DNA of 64,000 nucleotides, from the NCBI RefSeq assembly GCF_013393365.1, contig NZ_AP022321.1, positions 85,001-149,000 on the forward strand, given 5' to 3'. Below the pieces are notes generated by a model. It had not been told where the DNA came from. It saw only the letters and a list, made by a program, of their open reading frames with translations, and did no database searches. Both the position numbers and the translations under genes were made by a program. Source of the DNA: Veillonella nakazawae (GTDB taxonomy: Bacteria; Bacillota; Negativicutes; Veillonellales; Veillonellaceae). Positions 33,951 through 41,955 of this stretch are shown piece by piece (positions within the stretch are counted from its first letter, which is position 1; each line of letters begins with the position of its first letter).

Positions 33951-35474
33951 ATGAAACGTTGGTTATTAGCATGTCTAACTATGCTGTGCATGGTAGCTCT
34001 CTTGGTAGGTTGCGGAAGTGATACCGCTAAACAAGGCAAACAAGGGAAGCATATGAATGTTGGTTTGTATTGGTTTGGTGAAACATTAGACCCAACTCAC
34101 GAGTGGGATGCGTGGACATTGACGCGTATCGGCGCTGGTGAAACATTGGCAACGGTAACACCAGATATGAAATTTGCCCCTCAATTAGCAGACTCTTGGG
34201 AAAATGTGGATCCTACAACTTGGAAATTCCACATCCGTGAAAATGTAAAATTCCATAATGGTACGCCTATGACTCCACAAAAGGTTAAAGAGTCTATCGA
34301 GTACACTATGAAACAAAGTGCTCGTTCTGCAAAAGCTGTTAAGATTGAATCTATCGCAGTAGATGGTCAAAACTTGATTATTAAAACAACAGAACCTAAT
34401 GGTTCCTTGTTATCTAGCTTGACTGAACCAGCTTTCGTTATCATGGACACTGCAGATCTTAAAGATATAGCATCTAAACCAGTTCTTACAGGTCCTTACA
34501 AAATCACTTCTTTCAAAAAAGGTGAAACAATTGAACTTGCGGCCTTCGCAGATTACTGGGGCGGCAAACCAGGTCTTGACTCTGTAACTGTAAAAGACAT
34601 CGAAGACAATAACAAACGCGCTATGGCGTTGCAATCTAAAGACGTAGACGTAATTCAAAAAGTGGACTCTGCTAACCGCAGCTTGTTCAAAGACGGTTTC
34701 AATATTCAAGACGTTGCTGGCGTTCGTGTGTTTATGTTGAAAGCAAACAACACAGAAGCATCTCCATTACATGATAAAGCTGTGCGTTCCGCTATTGCTC
34801 ATATTATTAACTATGATTCCATGGCTAAAATCATTGGCAATGGCTCTACACCAGGGGCGGCACCATTCCCGCCATCTGCCAACTTAGGCTATGATGCGAT
34901 TGCTAATAAACCGATGACAGATGTAGCAAAAGCTGACCAAATCTTGACTCAAGCTGGTTACGCTAAGAATGCAAACGGCATGTATGCAAAAGATGGCAAA
35001 GAATTAGCGATTACTATTGCTATTTGGGGTAAAGACACAAGCTTATACGAAGAAATTCAACAAGAATTAAAAAAAGCTGGTATTGCTGTAACTCTTAAGA
35101 AATTACAAAGCCCTGATGAAGTAGATACACTTGGTACAGATGGTTTCGATTTAGTAGAACGCAATGTAGTGACTATGTCTACAAACGATCCTTACTGGTT
35201 CCTCAGCTTATTCTACAAAACTGGTGCGAAATCAAACATTGGTGGCTACTCTAACCCTCAAGTAGATGCGTTAATCGACCAATTGTCCGTAACATTTGAT
35301 CAAAACGAACGCTCTAATATTGCAAAACAAGCGCAACAAATCTTAGTTGATGACGTAGCAGATATCTATTTGTTGTATCCAAGTGCAACGGTTGTATCTA
35401 CTACAAAAGTTAAAAATGTACCAGTACATCCAATCGATTACTACTTATTAACAAAGGATTCTACTATTGAATAA
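33951..35474 (+). CDS. ABC transporter substrate-binding lipoprotein (NikA/CntA-like)
   Basis: A 507-residue lipoprotein (lipobox LLVGC, mature Cys21) of the SBP_bac_5 family. The start of the mature domain, GLYWFGETLDPTHEWDAWTLTRIGAGETL, resembles nickel-binding NikA/NikZ-type proteins more than general dipeptide binders. Further family motifs are DSWENVDPTTWKFHIRENVKFHNGTPMT and the C-terminal ADIYLLYPSATVVSTTKVKNVPV. Nickel, a metal-histidine complex, or a metallophore is likely; a short peptide is not excluded. It overlaps the next ATPase gene by 8 nt. Confidence 0.85.
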   Translation: MKRWLLACLTMLCMVALLVGCGSDTAKQGKQGKHMNVGLYWFGETLDPTHEWDAWTLTRIGAGETLATVTPDMKFAPQLADSWENVDPTTWKFHIRENVKFHNGTPMTPQKVKESIEYTMKQSARSAKAVKIESIAVDGQNLIIKTTEPNGSLLSSLTEPAFVIMDTADLKDIASKPVLTGPYKITSFKKGETIELAAFADYWGGKPGLDSVTVKDIEDNNKRAMALQSKDVDVIQKVDSANRSLFKDGFNIQDVAGVRVFMLKANNTEASPLHDKAVRSAIAHIINYDSMAKIIGNGSTPGAAPFPPSANLGYDAIANKPMTDVAKADQILTQAGYAKNANGMYAKDGKELAITIAIWGKDTSLYEEIQQELKKAGIAVTLKKLQSPDEVDTLGTDGFDLVERNVVTMSTNDPYWFLSLFYKTGAKSNIGGYSNPQVDALIDQLSVTFDQNERSNIAKQAQQILVDDVADIYLLYPSATVVSTTKVKNVPVHPIDYYLLTKDSTIE

Positions 35475-36234
35475 ATCTGATTGTATCGTATTTGATAAGG
35501 TTACAATTTCATATGGTGCGGAAGAGGCGGTGCGTAATGTATCCTTCTCCGTGCCCACTGGTGAGGTCTTTGCCATCGTTGGTGAAAGTGGCTCTGGTAA
35601 ATCTACATTAGTTCGTGCCGCTTTTGGCATGTTGAAACAAGCTACCATTAGCGGCCAAATTTTGCTAAACGGAACCGATGTTTCTACATTGAGTGATGGT
35701 GATTGGCGACAATTGCGGGGCACGAAGATTTCTATGATCTTTCAAAATCCCAGCGCCTATCTAAATCCAAATCGCACCGTAGAAAATCACTTTAAGGATT
35801 TGTTCTGTGCTCATGGTGAAAGCTATGATGTAAGCCGCGTTATAGATATGCTTAATCTTGTTCACTTAACTGACGGAGAGCGTATCTTGCAGTCCTATCC
35901 GTTTCAGTTGAGCGGTGGTATGCAACAGCGGTTAGCAATAGCTTTAAGCCTCATCTTGAAGCCTAGCATCGTATTTGCTGACGAACCGACTAGTGCTCTG
36001 GATATGCTCGTGCAAGCCTCTGTGCTAGACCTTTTAAAAGAGGTAACACAAGCCCTTGGTGCAACGGTGATTATTGTAACCCATAATATCAAGGCGGCGG
36101 CGCGCATTGCCAATAGGATTGGGGTTATGAATAAGGGGCAACTCGTTGAAGTAGGCTCTACCGAAGAGGTCATGGCCCATCCAAAAGATGAGTATACTCG
36201 TATTTTGTTAGATTCCGTAATGAAAGTGGTGTAG
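35467..36234 (+). CDS. ABC transporter ATPase, nickel/peptide type (NikD/DppD-like)
   Basis: A 255-residue ATPase: Walker A GESGSGKST, Q-loop ISMIFQNPSAYLNP, signature LSGGMQQRLAIA, Walker B IVFADEPTSALD, switch H in VTHNIKAA. It lacks the C-terminal oligopeptide domain present in longer DppD proteins, which is common for NikD-like subunits. The start codon is a non-ATG (TTG) overlapping the lipoprotein stop. Confidence 0.9.
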   Translation: MNKSDCIVFDKVTISYGAEEAVRNVSFSVPTGEVFAIVGESGSGKSTLVRAAFGMLKQATISGQILLNGTDVSTLSDGDWRQLRGTKISMIFQNPSAYLNPNRTVENHFKDLFCAHGESYDVSRVIDMLNLVHLTDGERILQSYPFQLSGGMQQRLAIALSLILKPSIVFADEPTSALDMLVQASVLDLLKEVTQALGATVIIVTHNIKAAARIANRIGVMNKGQLVEVGSTEEVMAHPKDEYTRILLDSVMKVV

Positions 36235-36235
36235 T

Positions 36236-36976
36236 ATGATTCAAGTTGAGCATTTATGTAAACAATATACGAACCTCAATCATACGGTCCACGCCGTTGA
36301 TAACGTATCCTTTTCCGTGGCTCCCAATGAACGTGTAGGTATTGCTGGTGGTAGTGGTTCCGGTAAAAGTACATTGCTTAGGATGATTGCTATGCTAGAA
36401 AAACCTACATCTGGCATCTTGCGACTCTTTGGTGAGGAAATCCATTCCATTCAAAATCACACAGAAATATATCGCTCTATGCAGATGATGTTCCAAAATC
36501 CCTTGGCGGTAATTCCACCGAGGATGAACTTAGAAGCATTTCTCTTAGAGCCGTATATCAACTATGGGCTTATGGATGTGGCGTCAGCAAAGGACGATAT
36601 CCGTAAATGGATGCAACGAGTAGACTTGCCAGAAAATACGGTGTATAAATACCCTCACGAAGTCAGCGGTGGTCAGCTGCAACGGTTGGTACTGGCAAGG
36701 ATTATGTTGATGCATCCAAAACTAGTACTCTTTGATGAACCTACATCAGCCCTTGATGCGGTGAACCAAAAATTAGTGTTAGACCTATTACAAAAACTCC
36801 ATTCGGAACAACCCTTCGGCTATGTGTTTGTCAGCCATGACATCGGACTATTACAAGCTGTAACAGACCGAATCATCGTTATGAAAGATGGGCAAATCGT
36901 AGAAACCATCGAATCAAAACGACTTAAAGAAGCGGTACACCTATATACAAAAGCACTTGTGGAAGCGAGTGTGTGA
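36236..36976 (+). CDS. ABC transporter ATPase, nickel/peptide type (NikE/DppF-like)
   Basis: A 246-residue ATPase with Walker A GGSGSGKSTLLRM, Q-loop MMFQNPLAVIPPRM, signature VSGGQLQRLVLARIM, Walker B LVLFDEPTSALDAVNQ, and switch H in FVSHDIGLLQAV. It begins one base after its partner and is the last gene of the five-gene importer; a strong terminator follows. Confidence 0.92.
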   Translation: MIQVEHLCKQYTNLNHTVHAVDNVSFSVAPNERVGIAGGSGSGKSTLLRMIAMLEKPTSGILRLFGEEIHSIQNHTEIYRSMQMMFQNPLAVIPPRMNLEAFLLEPYINYGLMDVASAKDDIRKWMQRVDLPENTVYKYPHEVSGGQLQRLVLARIMLMHPKLVLFDEPTSALDAVNQKLVLDLLQKLHSEQPFGYVFVSHDIGLLQAVTDRIIVMKDGQIVETIESKRLKEAVHLYTKALVEASV

Positions 36977-36978
36977 AA

Positions 36979-37011
36979 AGAGCCCCTATGCTTTGGCATA
37001 GGGGCTCTTAA
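36979..37011 (+). terminator. Terminator of the importer operon
   Basis: AGAGCCCCTATGC and GCATAGGGGCTCT form a 13-nt stem around TTTG directly after the last ATPase stop. The following T-run is short. Confidence 0.8.
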
Positions 37012-37078
37012 TTATCTTTCATAATCCTCCCTTACGATAAAAGAAATCATATATTTTTTTCAGAAAGAGGGGTTAACT

Positions 37079-37573
37079 ATGACAGCAGTAAAGCATGAAT
37101 GGCGCAAGCACGAAAAGGAATTGTATTGTCCAAAGCAGCAGGCGGTGCAGGTTACGGTGCCGAGCATGAAGTTCCTTGTGCTGGAGGCGCTTTGGAAGCA
37201 GATCGAGCATACGGAGCAGTTTGATAAGAATAATCTGCAATATCGGGTGATGATCAGACAACCTGATTTTGTGACTCCTGATGTGTTGGAGGGCGCCATT
37301 ATTAATGTGTCCAAGAAAAAATCGTTGCCTCGATTTAAGGACGTGCGGCTCGAATCGATAGAGGATGGAGATTGCGTGCAGATATTGCATGTCGGGCCTT
37401 ATGATAATGAACCGGAATCGTTTGTGAAAGTGGATGAATTCTGCTCTGCTCATAATTTGCAACGTGCTAACGACGAGTGGCATCGGGAAATCTACTTGTC
37501 TGATGCGCGAAAGGTGGAGCCCGCTAAATTGAAAACTGTACTGCGTGTGCAAGTTAAATCAATGCAGTTTTAA
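37079..37573 (+). CDS. GyrI-like domain protein, apparently shortened
   Basis: A 164-residue protein of the GyrI/SbmC-like small-molecule-binding superfamily. Its C-terminal half fits family members closely: IRQPDFVTPDVLEGA, FKDVRLESIEDGDCVQILHVGPYDNEP, and HREIYLSDARKVEPAKLKTVLR. The N-terminus (KHEKELYCPKQQ...VPSMKFLVLE) also fits, but it runs directly into ALWKQIEH, a stretch normally about 50 residues further on. Compared from memory with relatives of about 200-210 residues, an internal in-frame deletion of roughly 45-50 residues is suggested. Whether it still folds is unknown. Confidence 0.75.
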   Translation: MTAVKHEWRKHEKELYCPKQQAVQVTVPSMKFLVLEALWKQIEHTEQFDKNNLQYRVMIRQPDFVTPDVLEGAIINVSKKKSLPRFKDVRLESIEDGDCVQILHVGPYDNEPESFVKVDEFCSAHNLQRANDEWHREIYLSDARKVEPAKLKTVLRVQVKSMQF

Positions 37574-37599
37574 AAATTTAATAGTGGATAAATTCTTGA

Positions 37600-37640
37600 G
37601 CCTTCTGTGTTACAATGATAGTAATATAGAAGGCTTCTTT
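37600..37640 (+). terminator. Terminator after the GyrI-like gene
   Basis: GCCTTCTGTGTTAC and GTAATATAGAAGGC pair with G-U pairs around AATGATA, followed by TTCTTTT. Confidence 0.75.
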
Positions 37641-37719
37641 TAATTTAACATATACTAATTTTAAGATTTGATATACATATATTGAATTACTATGGGCGTA
37701 ATGGTAGAAAGGCTTTCAG

Positions 37720-38712
37720 ATGAATAATATAATTATTTATAATACTGAAGATGGAAAAGCTAAAATAAATCTTATACTTGATGATGGTTCTGTTTGGTTA
37801 AGTCAAAGTGAAATAGCAGAATTATTTCAAACGACAAAACAAAATATTAGCAAGCATATTAAATCTATATTTCAAGATTTGGAATTGTCTGAAGAAGAAA
37901 CTGTCAACTATAAGTTGACAGTTCAAAATGAAGGTACTCGGACAGTTGAAAGAAAGTTAGCTTATTATAATCTAGATATGATTTTAGCCATAGGATATCG
38001 TGTTCGATCGCCGCGAGGAATTCAATTCAGAAAATATGCATCAACCGTATTAAAGGATTATTTGATAAAGGGGTTTGCTATTGATGATGAGCGACTGAAA
38101 GAATTAGGTGGTGGCAGCTATTTTAAAGAGTTATTAGATCGGATTCGAGATATTCGCTCTAGTGAAAAGGTTTTTTATCGTCAAGTGCTGGACTTATTTT
38201 CTACTGCTGTTGATTATAATCCGATATCCGTAGAAGCAAAATCATTTTTTGCTACAGTACAAAATAAGATGCATTTTGCTGTTCATCATAATACGGCTAG
38301 TGAAGTTATTTATAAACGTGTAGATAGCAAAAAAGAGTTTATGGGATTGACTACTTTCAAAGGAGAATTACCTACATTGAAAGAGGCTCAAATTGCTAAA
38401 AATTATCTTACAGAAAAAGAATTACAAGGGCTCAATCAATTAGTTTCAGGATACTTGGATTTTGCGGAAAGACAGGCCCAGCGTGAAGTCCCTATGACAA
38501 TGGCTGATTGGATAAAGCATATAGATGCGATTTTGTCAGCTACAGGCGAAGCTGTATTACAAGATAAGGGACATATATCTCATCAACAAATGCAAGCGAA
38601 AGTCCTTTCTGAATATCAAAAATACCAGAATCAAACTATTAGTCCTGTTGAACGAGATTATTTACGGGAAATAAGAGTTCTTGATACATATGTAAAAAAA
38701 GGTGGTAAATAG
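37720..38712 (+). CDS. RhuM family protein
   Basis: A 330-residue protein matching the RhuM/virulence family: N-terminal VWLSQSEIAELFQTTKQNISKHI (a helix-turn-helix), then KLAYYNLDMILAIGYRVRSPRGIQFRKYA, and a central segment with FYRQVLDLFSTAVDYNP. Such genes occur in genomic islands and near restriction or defence genes; their biochemical role is unknown. The base composition is lower in GC than the importer upstream, consistent with transfer. The ribosome site is weak. Confidence 0.87.
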   Translation: MNNIIIYNTEDGKAKINLILDDGSVWLSQSEIAELFQTTKQNISKHIKSIFQDLELSEEETVNYKLTVQNEGTRTVERKLAYYNLDMILAIGYRVRSPRGIQFRKYASTVLKDYLIKGFAIDDERLKELGGGSYFKELLDRIRDIRSSEKVFYRQVLDLFSTAVDYNPISVEAKSFFATVQNKMHFAVHHNTASEVIYKRVDSKKEFMGLTTFKGELPTLKEAQIAKNYLTEKELQGLNQLVSGYLDFAERQAQREVPMTMADWIKHIDAILSATGEAVLQDKGHISHQQMQAKVLSEYQKYQNQTISPVERDYLREIRVLDTYVKKGGK

Positions 38713-38736
38713 TTTTACTTGTGAACGAGGTATCTT

Positions 38737-39210
38737 ATGGATCTGAATGGTTTTTTCTTATTATTCCCGAGCATTTTTATATTGCACGAACTTGAAGAGA
38801 TTCTTCTATTTCCACGATTCATGCGAAGGAATCCTAAACTGCAACAACAATTTTTAGCAGCCACTTTTACACCCTTCAGATTTAATGCCATCGTCTGTCA
38901 GGAATTCATACTCTTGTTGATTGTGCTGGGCTTGAGTATGTATTTTGAAAGCTTCGACATTTACATCACTGTCATCATAGCGTATATATACCATGTGATT
39001 GGGCATGTAATTCAAAGTATTTTTCTGCAACAGTATATACCGGGCATTTTTAGCGGTATTGTCACGGCTGGATATTGCACATATCAGATATATGATGTGG
39101 TATCGGCGAACTGTATGCTATTAGGCTATTCGTTCGTAACACTGTTGATTATTTTCGTTAATATCGCTGTGAGCTTTAAAATGCTTCAACGGATACAAAA
39201 GAATGTCTGA
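38737..39210 (+). CDS. HXXEE domain membrane protein
   Basis: A 157-residue membrane protein with about four helices. The family signature is at the start, FPSIFILHELEEILLFPRF, where HELEE is the HXXEE motif, and a second histidine pair occurs at YHVIGHVIQSI. The family is of unknown function; the conserved His/Glu residues inside a membrane protein suggest metal-dependent chemistry (inference). It starts 24 nt after the RhuM stop. Confidence 0.82.
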   Translation: MDLNGFFLLFPSIFILHELEEILLFPRFMRRNPKLQQQFLAATFTPFRFNAIVCQEFILLLIVLGLSMYFESFDIYITVIIAYIYHVIGHVIQSIFLQQYIPGIFSGIVTAGYCTYQIYDVVSANCMLLGYSFVTLLIIFVNIAVSFKMLQRIQKNV

Positions 39211-39252
39211 GTAGACTGTGGAAGTAAAGCTTTCACAAATATATTGTTCCGT

Positions 39253-39284
39253 AAAACGGCTTCTCCATGAGAGGCCGTTTTTGT
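39253..39284 (+). terminator. Terminator after the HXXEE gene
   Basis: AAAACGGCTTCTC and GAGAGGCCGTTTT pair around CAT with a following T-run. Confidence 0.8.
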
Positions 39285-39291
39285 ATATAAA

Positions 39292-39325
39292 AAAGTGGTT
39301 ATCAACCTTGAGTTGATAACCACTT
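39292..39325 (-). terminator. Terminator of the cysteine-motif gene, copy 1
   Basis: AAGTGGTTATCAAC and GTTGATAACCACTT form a perfect stem around CTTGA. Read on the minus strand it is followed by six T, and it lies 17 nt after the stop at 39342. Confidence 0.88.
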
Positions 39326-39341
39326 AATGGAGTATAGTAAG

Positions 39342-39689
39342 CTACATGATTTCCGCTTTCAAATCGATAATATTTTTTGCGGCTACGCAGGCCTGGCAGT
39401 CACAGAATTCTGCGCCTTCAGCTTTGATGTCTTTAGCGTGTTGTAATAGTTTAGCTGCGCCTTCTTCGCCAAGGCTTTGTATAGTACGTTCAGAGCGTGC
39501 ATAGTCGATTACTTCGTCGATAAGTGCAATGTTTTGTTCTGCTACGGATACGAGCTGTTTTGTAAGCTCTACTTGTTTTTCTGTGCCCTCTGCATCGAAC
39601 CAAGATTGAGCGAATTCTTTTACAGTTGGAGTGCTTTTTGGCGCATCTAATAAAGCTTGTACGAGTTGTGATAATTGTGTATGTGTCAT
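39342..39689 (-). CDS. Small CxCxxC protein, copy 1 (often annotated as Hsp90-like in Firmicutes)
   Basis: A 115-residue helical acidic protein ending FCDCQACVAAKNIIDLKAEI. The C-x-C-x2-C motif and the AKDIKAEGA segment match a small Firmicute family that databases often label molecular chaperone Hsp90 without real similarity to Hsp90. No function is established; the cysteines could bind metal. A near-identical gene (40575-40922) lies 1.2 kb away in the same orientation, with its upstream region also duplicated. Confidence 0.78.
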   Translation of the reverse strand: MTHTQLSQLVQALLDAPKSTPTVKEFAQSWFDAEGTEKQVELTKQLVSVAEQNIALIDEVIDYARSERTIQSLGEEGAAKLLQHAKDIKAEGAEFCDCQACVAAKNIIDLKAEIM

Positions 39690-39771
39690 GTCTCCTTGAT
39701 ATAACTAGTAAATATTAGTTTGAAAAGATGCACTTACTATCATATGAGCACATGTTCATTTTTATAAGTTC

Positions 39772-39836
39772 ATTATAGCACTTACAATAATTTTGAATAG
39801 TAGAATTATTTGCGATAGATACTATCAAATGTGATA
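39772..39836 (-). promoter_or_regulatory. Duplicated promoter with TATCA-N4-TGATA dyad (copy 1)
   Basis: On the minus strand a TATAAT (39772-39777 in plus coordinates ATTATA) lies about 85 nt before the gene, with no good -35. Further upstream the dyad TATCA-AATG-TGATA (39823-39836) is kept, in slightly changed form, before copy 2. The near-identity of this non-coding stretch points to an activator site or to a recent duplication. Confidence 0.45.
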
Positions 39837-39912
39837 GATTTATGATGATAACTGGTATAAATTTTTTGGGGAATAGAAAAGAGGAATGCTTTCACATTCC
39901 TCTTAAGCTTAG

Positions 39913-40014
39913 TTAGAATAAATCTGAGTGGCTACCCGTGCGAGTTAAAGATAATACTAATATGTCATCTTTAATTGCATAAATTAGAAGCCAATCTGGC
40001 TCGATATGTAATTC
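39913..40014 (-). pseudogene. Remnant of a YafQ-type toxin (C-terminal 33 residues)
   Basis: Directly after the RelB/DinJ antitoxin, an open stretch on the minus strand reads ELHIEPDWLLIYAIKDD, then ILVLSLTRTGSHSDLF and a stop. This is the conserved C-terminus of YafQ ribonuclease toxins, including the IEPDWLL and TGSHSDLF motifs. No start codon or the first roughly 55 residues remain: the antitoxin stop is joined directly to it. The toxin is therefore inactivated by deletion. Confidence 0.85.
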
Positions 40015-40286
40015 TATAAATCCTCAATCATTTCTTTTACATTAGCATATGATTTTGCTTTTATTTTTCCTGCTAATATATCTTTCGTTTCTTGAATAGC
40101 AGCTTCTGTTTCTGCATTATAACGAGGTTGTTTAGGTTGAAATGGGAATCCGCCTTCCATTAGTGATGTGTGGAGAAAAATATTAATCGCATCAGTTACG
40201 GAAATGCCAAAGCTAGCATATAGTGCTTCTAATTGTGCTTTTACAGCTGGCTCGATACGCAAACTGATAGAGGCCGTTTTAGCCAT
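40014..40286 (-). CDS. RelB/DinJ family antitoxin
   Basis: A 90-residue type II antitoxin: N-terminal ribbon-helix-helix ASISLRIEPAVKAQLEALYASFGISVTDAINIFL, then the C-terminal toxin-binding arm with EAAIQETKDILAGKIKAKSY. The ribosome site AGGAGGTGAT is strong. The partner is only a fragment downstream, so the antitoxin may persist as an autoregulated solitary gene able to neutralise related toxins. Confidence 0.9.
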   Translation of the reverse strand: MAKTASISLRIEPAVKAQLEALYASFGISVTDAINIFLHTSLMEGGFPFQPKQPRYNAETEAAIQETKDILAGKIKAKSYANVKEMIEDL

Positions 40287-40308
40287 AGTATCACCTCCTA
40301 TTACTTAT

Positions 40309-40353
40309 ATTGTAATGCAAATGCTTTATATTCGCAATCATTTTACTGCGAAT
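40309..40353 (-). promoter_or_regulatory. Promoter and operator of the antitoxin
   Basis: On the minus strand TTGCGA (40332-40337) and TACAAT (40309-40314) are separated by exactly 17 nt. The dyad ATTCGC and GCGAAT (40330-40353) overlaps the -35, as expected for an autorepressed toxin-antitoxin operon. Confidence 0.7.
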
Positions 40354-40535
40354 TGCATGCATGATGCTTATCTTTTCCTGGACGAAAAATACTTATGAAT
40401 ATAAGAATATTAGCTTTTTAGGTGATATAATTAATTTACTATATGTTGTTTATGGGCTTTGCATCTATTGGTTCTATATAAGTTTTTATATTGATATCAA
40501 GAAACAACGTAAAACTTTTAGCAAGCGATATATAA

Positions 40536-40565
40536 AAAATGGCTCCTTATAAGGGAGCCATTTTC
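40536..40565. terminator. Terminator of the cysteine-motif gene, copy 2
   Basis: AAATGGCTCC and GGGAGCCATTT pair around TTATAA with A/T runs on both sides, so it can work in both directions. It lies 10 nt after the minus-strand stop at 40575. Confidence 0.8.
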
Positions 40566-40574
40566 TATATATTC

Positions 40575-40922
40575 TTATGCAATTTCCGCTTTCAAATCAA
40601 TAATATTTTTAGCAGCTACACAGCCAGGGCAGTCGCAGAATTCTGCGCCTTCTGCTTTAATGTCTTTAGCATGTTGTAATAGGTTAGCTGCGCCTTCTTC
40701 GCCAAGGATTTGTATAGCAAGTTCAGACCCTGCAAAGCCGATTGTTTCATCGATAAGTGCAATGTTTTGTTCTGCTACGGATACGAGTTGTTTTGTAAGT
40801 TCTTCTTGTTTAGGTGTACCTTCTGCATTAATCCAAGATTGAGCGAATTCCTTTACTGTTTCATTGCTTGTAGGTGCATCTAATAAAGCTTGTACGAGTT
40901 GTGTTAATTGTGTATGTGTCAT
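40575..40922 (-). CDS. Small CxCxxC protein, copy 2
   Basis: A 115-residue paralogue of the gene at 39342-39689, with MTHTQLTQLVQALLDAP, VKEFAQSW, TKQLVSVAEQNIALIDE and the C-terminal FCDCPGCVAAKNIIDLKAEI. Most differences are in the middle. I take the ATG at 40922, aligned with copy 1, instead of one 48 nt upstream. The two copies bracket the antitoxin and its toxin remnant. Confidence 0.78.
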   Translation of the reverse strand: MTHTQLTQLVQALLDAPTSNETVKEFAQSWINAEGTPKQEELTKQLVSVAEQNIALIDETIGFAGSELAIQILGEEGAANLLQHAKDIKAEGAEFCDCPGCVAAKNIIDLKAEIA

Positions 40923-41090
40923 GATAATCTCCTTAATATAACTAGTAAATATGAGTTTCGAAAGATGCACTTACTATCATAGGAACACCTGTTCATTTTT
41001 ATAAGTTCATTATAGCACTTACAATAATTTTGAATAGTAGAATGATTTGCGATAGATACTATCAAATAGGATAGATTTATGATGATAGCT
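40575..41090. repeat. Segmental duplication, copy 2
   Basis: The direct repeat partner of 39342-39860. Its upstream dyad reads TATCA-AATA-GGATA, one arm changed. The roughly 715 nt between the copies contain the antitoxin/toxin remnant. Confidence 0.85.
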
Positions 41091-41152
41091 GTTTCAAATT
41101 TTAATGATATAATTTAGTTAATAAATGTAGTTTGTTTGCAGGGGATTGTATC

Positions 41153-41785
41153 ATGAAAAAGGTTGTATGTGCGTTAGCTACGCTAGCTTTTATAAGTTCC
41201 ATTAATGTTGTGTTCGCAGATGATTTGATGAGATTCCGTCTTAATGGTAATTCTATTTATGATCAGCCCTATGGTGACAGAAATGAGTTTCCATGTCCTG
41301 ACAGACTCGGTAGTTGTACTATGACGGATAGCGATTATAGAAGCACTCGTAAAGGTCAATCTCTAGAGGTGTTTGATACCCTATATGAGGCTAAGCAACA
41401 TTTGAACTTTAAACCGCAGTTGCCAAGTGGTTTAGAGGGATTACGTTCCGTACATTTATCCATTGTGGATCACGATGTATTACAAGTTGTGTATGCCTAT
41501 CATGAGCTTTTAAAAGGAACATATTTTGACCGTGTAGATGATATGCCAAAGTATATTAAGTATCGCGTATCGACTCTATCTGGTAATATCGCAGGTGATT
41601 ATAAGGATTACTTACCTCAGAAAACAGAGGTTGTAAATGATATAATTGTTACCTATCGAATGGTGGATGATTTTGTCTATCTAGCCTCTTGGGAACATGG
41701 GGGGCAGAACCATGTGTTTTTATTTAATGAGCCAGTTTCTGTTGAGCGGGCTAGAGAAATGATTAACAGTGTAGGTACTAATTGA
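41153..41785 (+). CDS. Secreted protein of unknown function, paralogue C
   Basis: A 210-residue secreted protein (signal MKKVVCALATLAFISSINVV, cleavage near FAD). After a divergent N-terminal region with two cysteines (FPCPDRLGSC) it has the same core as the pair at 30656-31898: LPSGLEGLRSVHLSIVDHDV, LQVVYAYHELLKG, GNIAGDYKDY, YLASWEHGGQNHVFLFNEPV. The start at 41153 follows AGGGGATTG. It is a distant third member of the family, separated by 9 kb. Confidence 0.72.
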   Translation: MKKVVCALATLAFISSINVVFADDLMRFRLNGNSIYDQPYGDRNEFPCPDRLGSCTMTDSDYRSTRKGQSLEVFDTLYEAKQHLNFKPQLPSGLEGLRSVHLSIVDHDVLQVVYAYHELLKGTYFDRVDDMPKYIKYRVSTLSGNIAGDYKDYLPQKTEVVNDIIVTYRMVDDFVYLASWEHGGQNHVFLFNEPVSVERAREMINSVGTN

Positions 41786-41822
41786 GTTTATTACTGTACT
41801 ATCTTTTTAAGCTTGATTAGCT

Positions 41823-41943
41823 TATAATATACATATAAAGAGAGCCCATTAACGTGATTAGGGCGTTAGGCTCATCTAAAACTGAACAAAATTATGATGA
41901 CGCCTAACGTGTTAGAGGACTGCACTCCTCTATACGTTAGGCG
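41823..41943 (+). ncRNA. Candidate type I antitoxin RNA
   Basis: A TATAAT at 41823-41828 precedes two stable hairpins: 41842-41873 (GAGCC..AACG facing CGTT.GGCTC) and 41901-41943 (CGCCTAACGT and TAGAGGA facing TCCTCTA and ACGTTAGGCG), the second followed by TTTAT as a terminator. The transcript would run toward, and its terminator abut, the 3' end of the small peptide gene on the minus strand (41956-42033). This is the layout of convergent type I toxin-antitoxin loci. The -35 is weak and the RNA is inferred. Confidence 0.55.
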
Positions 41944-41955
41944 TTTATCGTTGTA

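Larger units (their letters stand above)
39342..39860. repeat. Segmental duplication, copy 1
   Basis: The gene and about 170 nt of upstream DNA recur at 40575-41090 in direct orientation. The upstream stretch from TTCATTTTTATAAG to GATAGATACTATCAAAT is nearly identical in both, while the 5' UTR and coding parts have diverged somewhat. Confidence 0.85.

Noticed and set aside
40361..40552. 63-codon plus-strand frame with a hydrophobic stretch
   Set aside because: It has no Shine-Dalgarno and opens inside the antitoxin upstream region; probably chance in AT-rich DNA.
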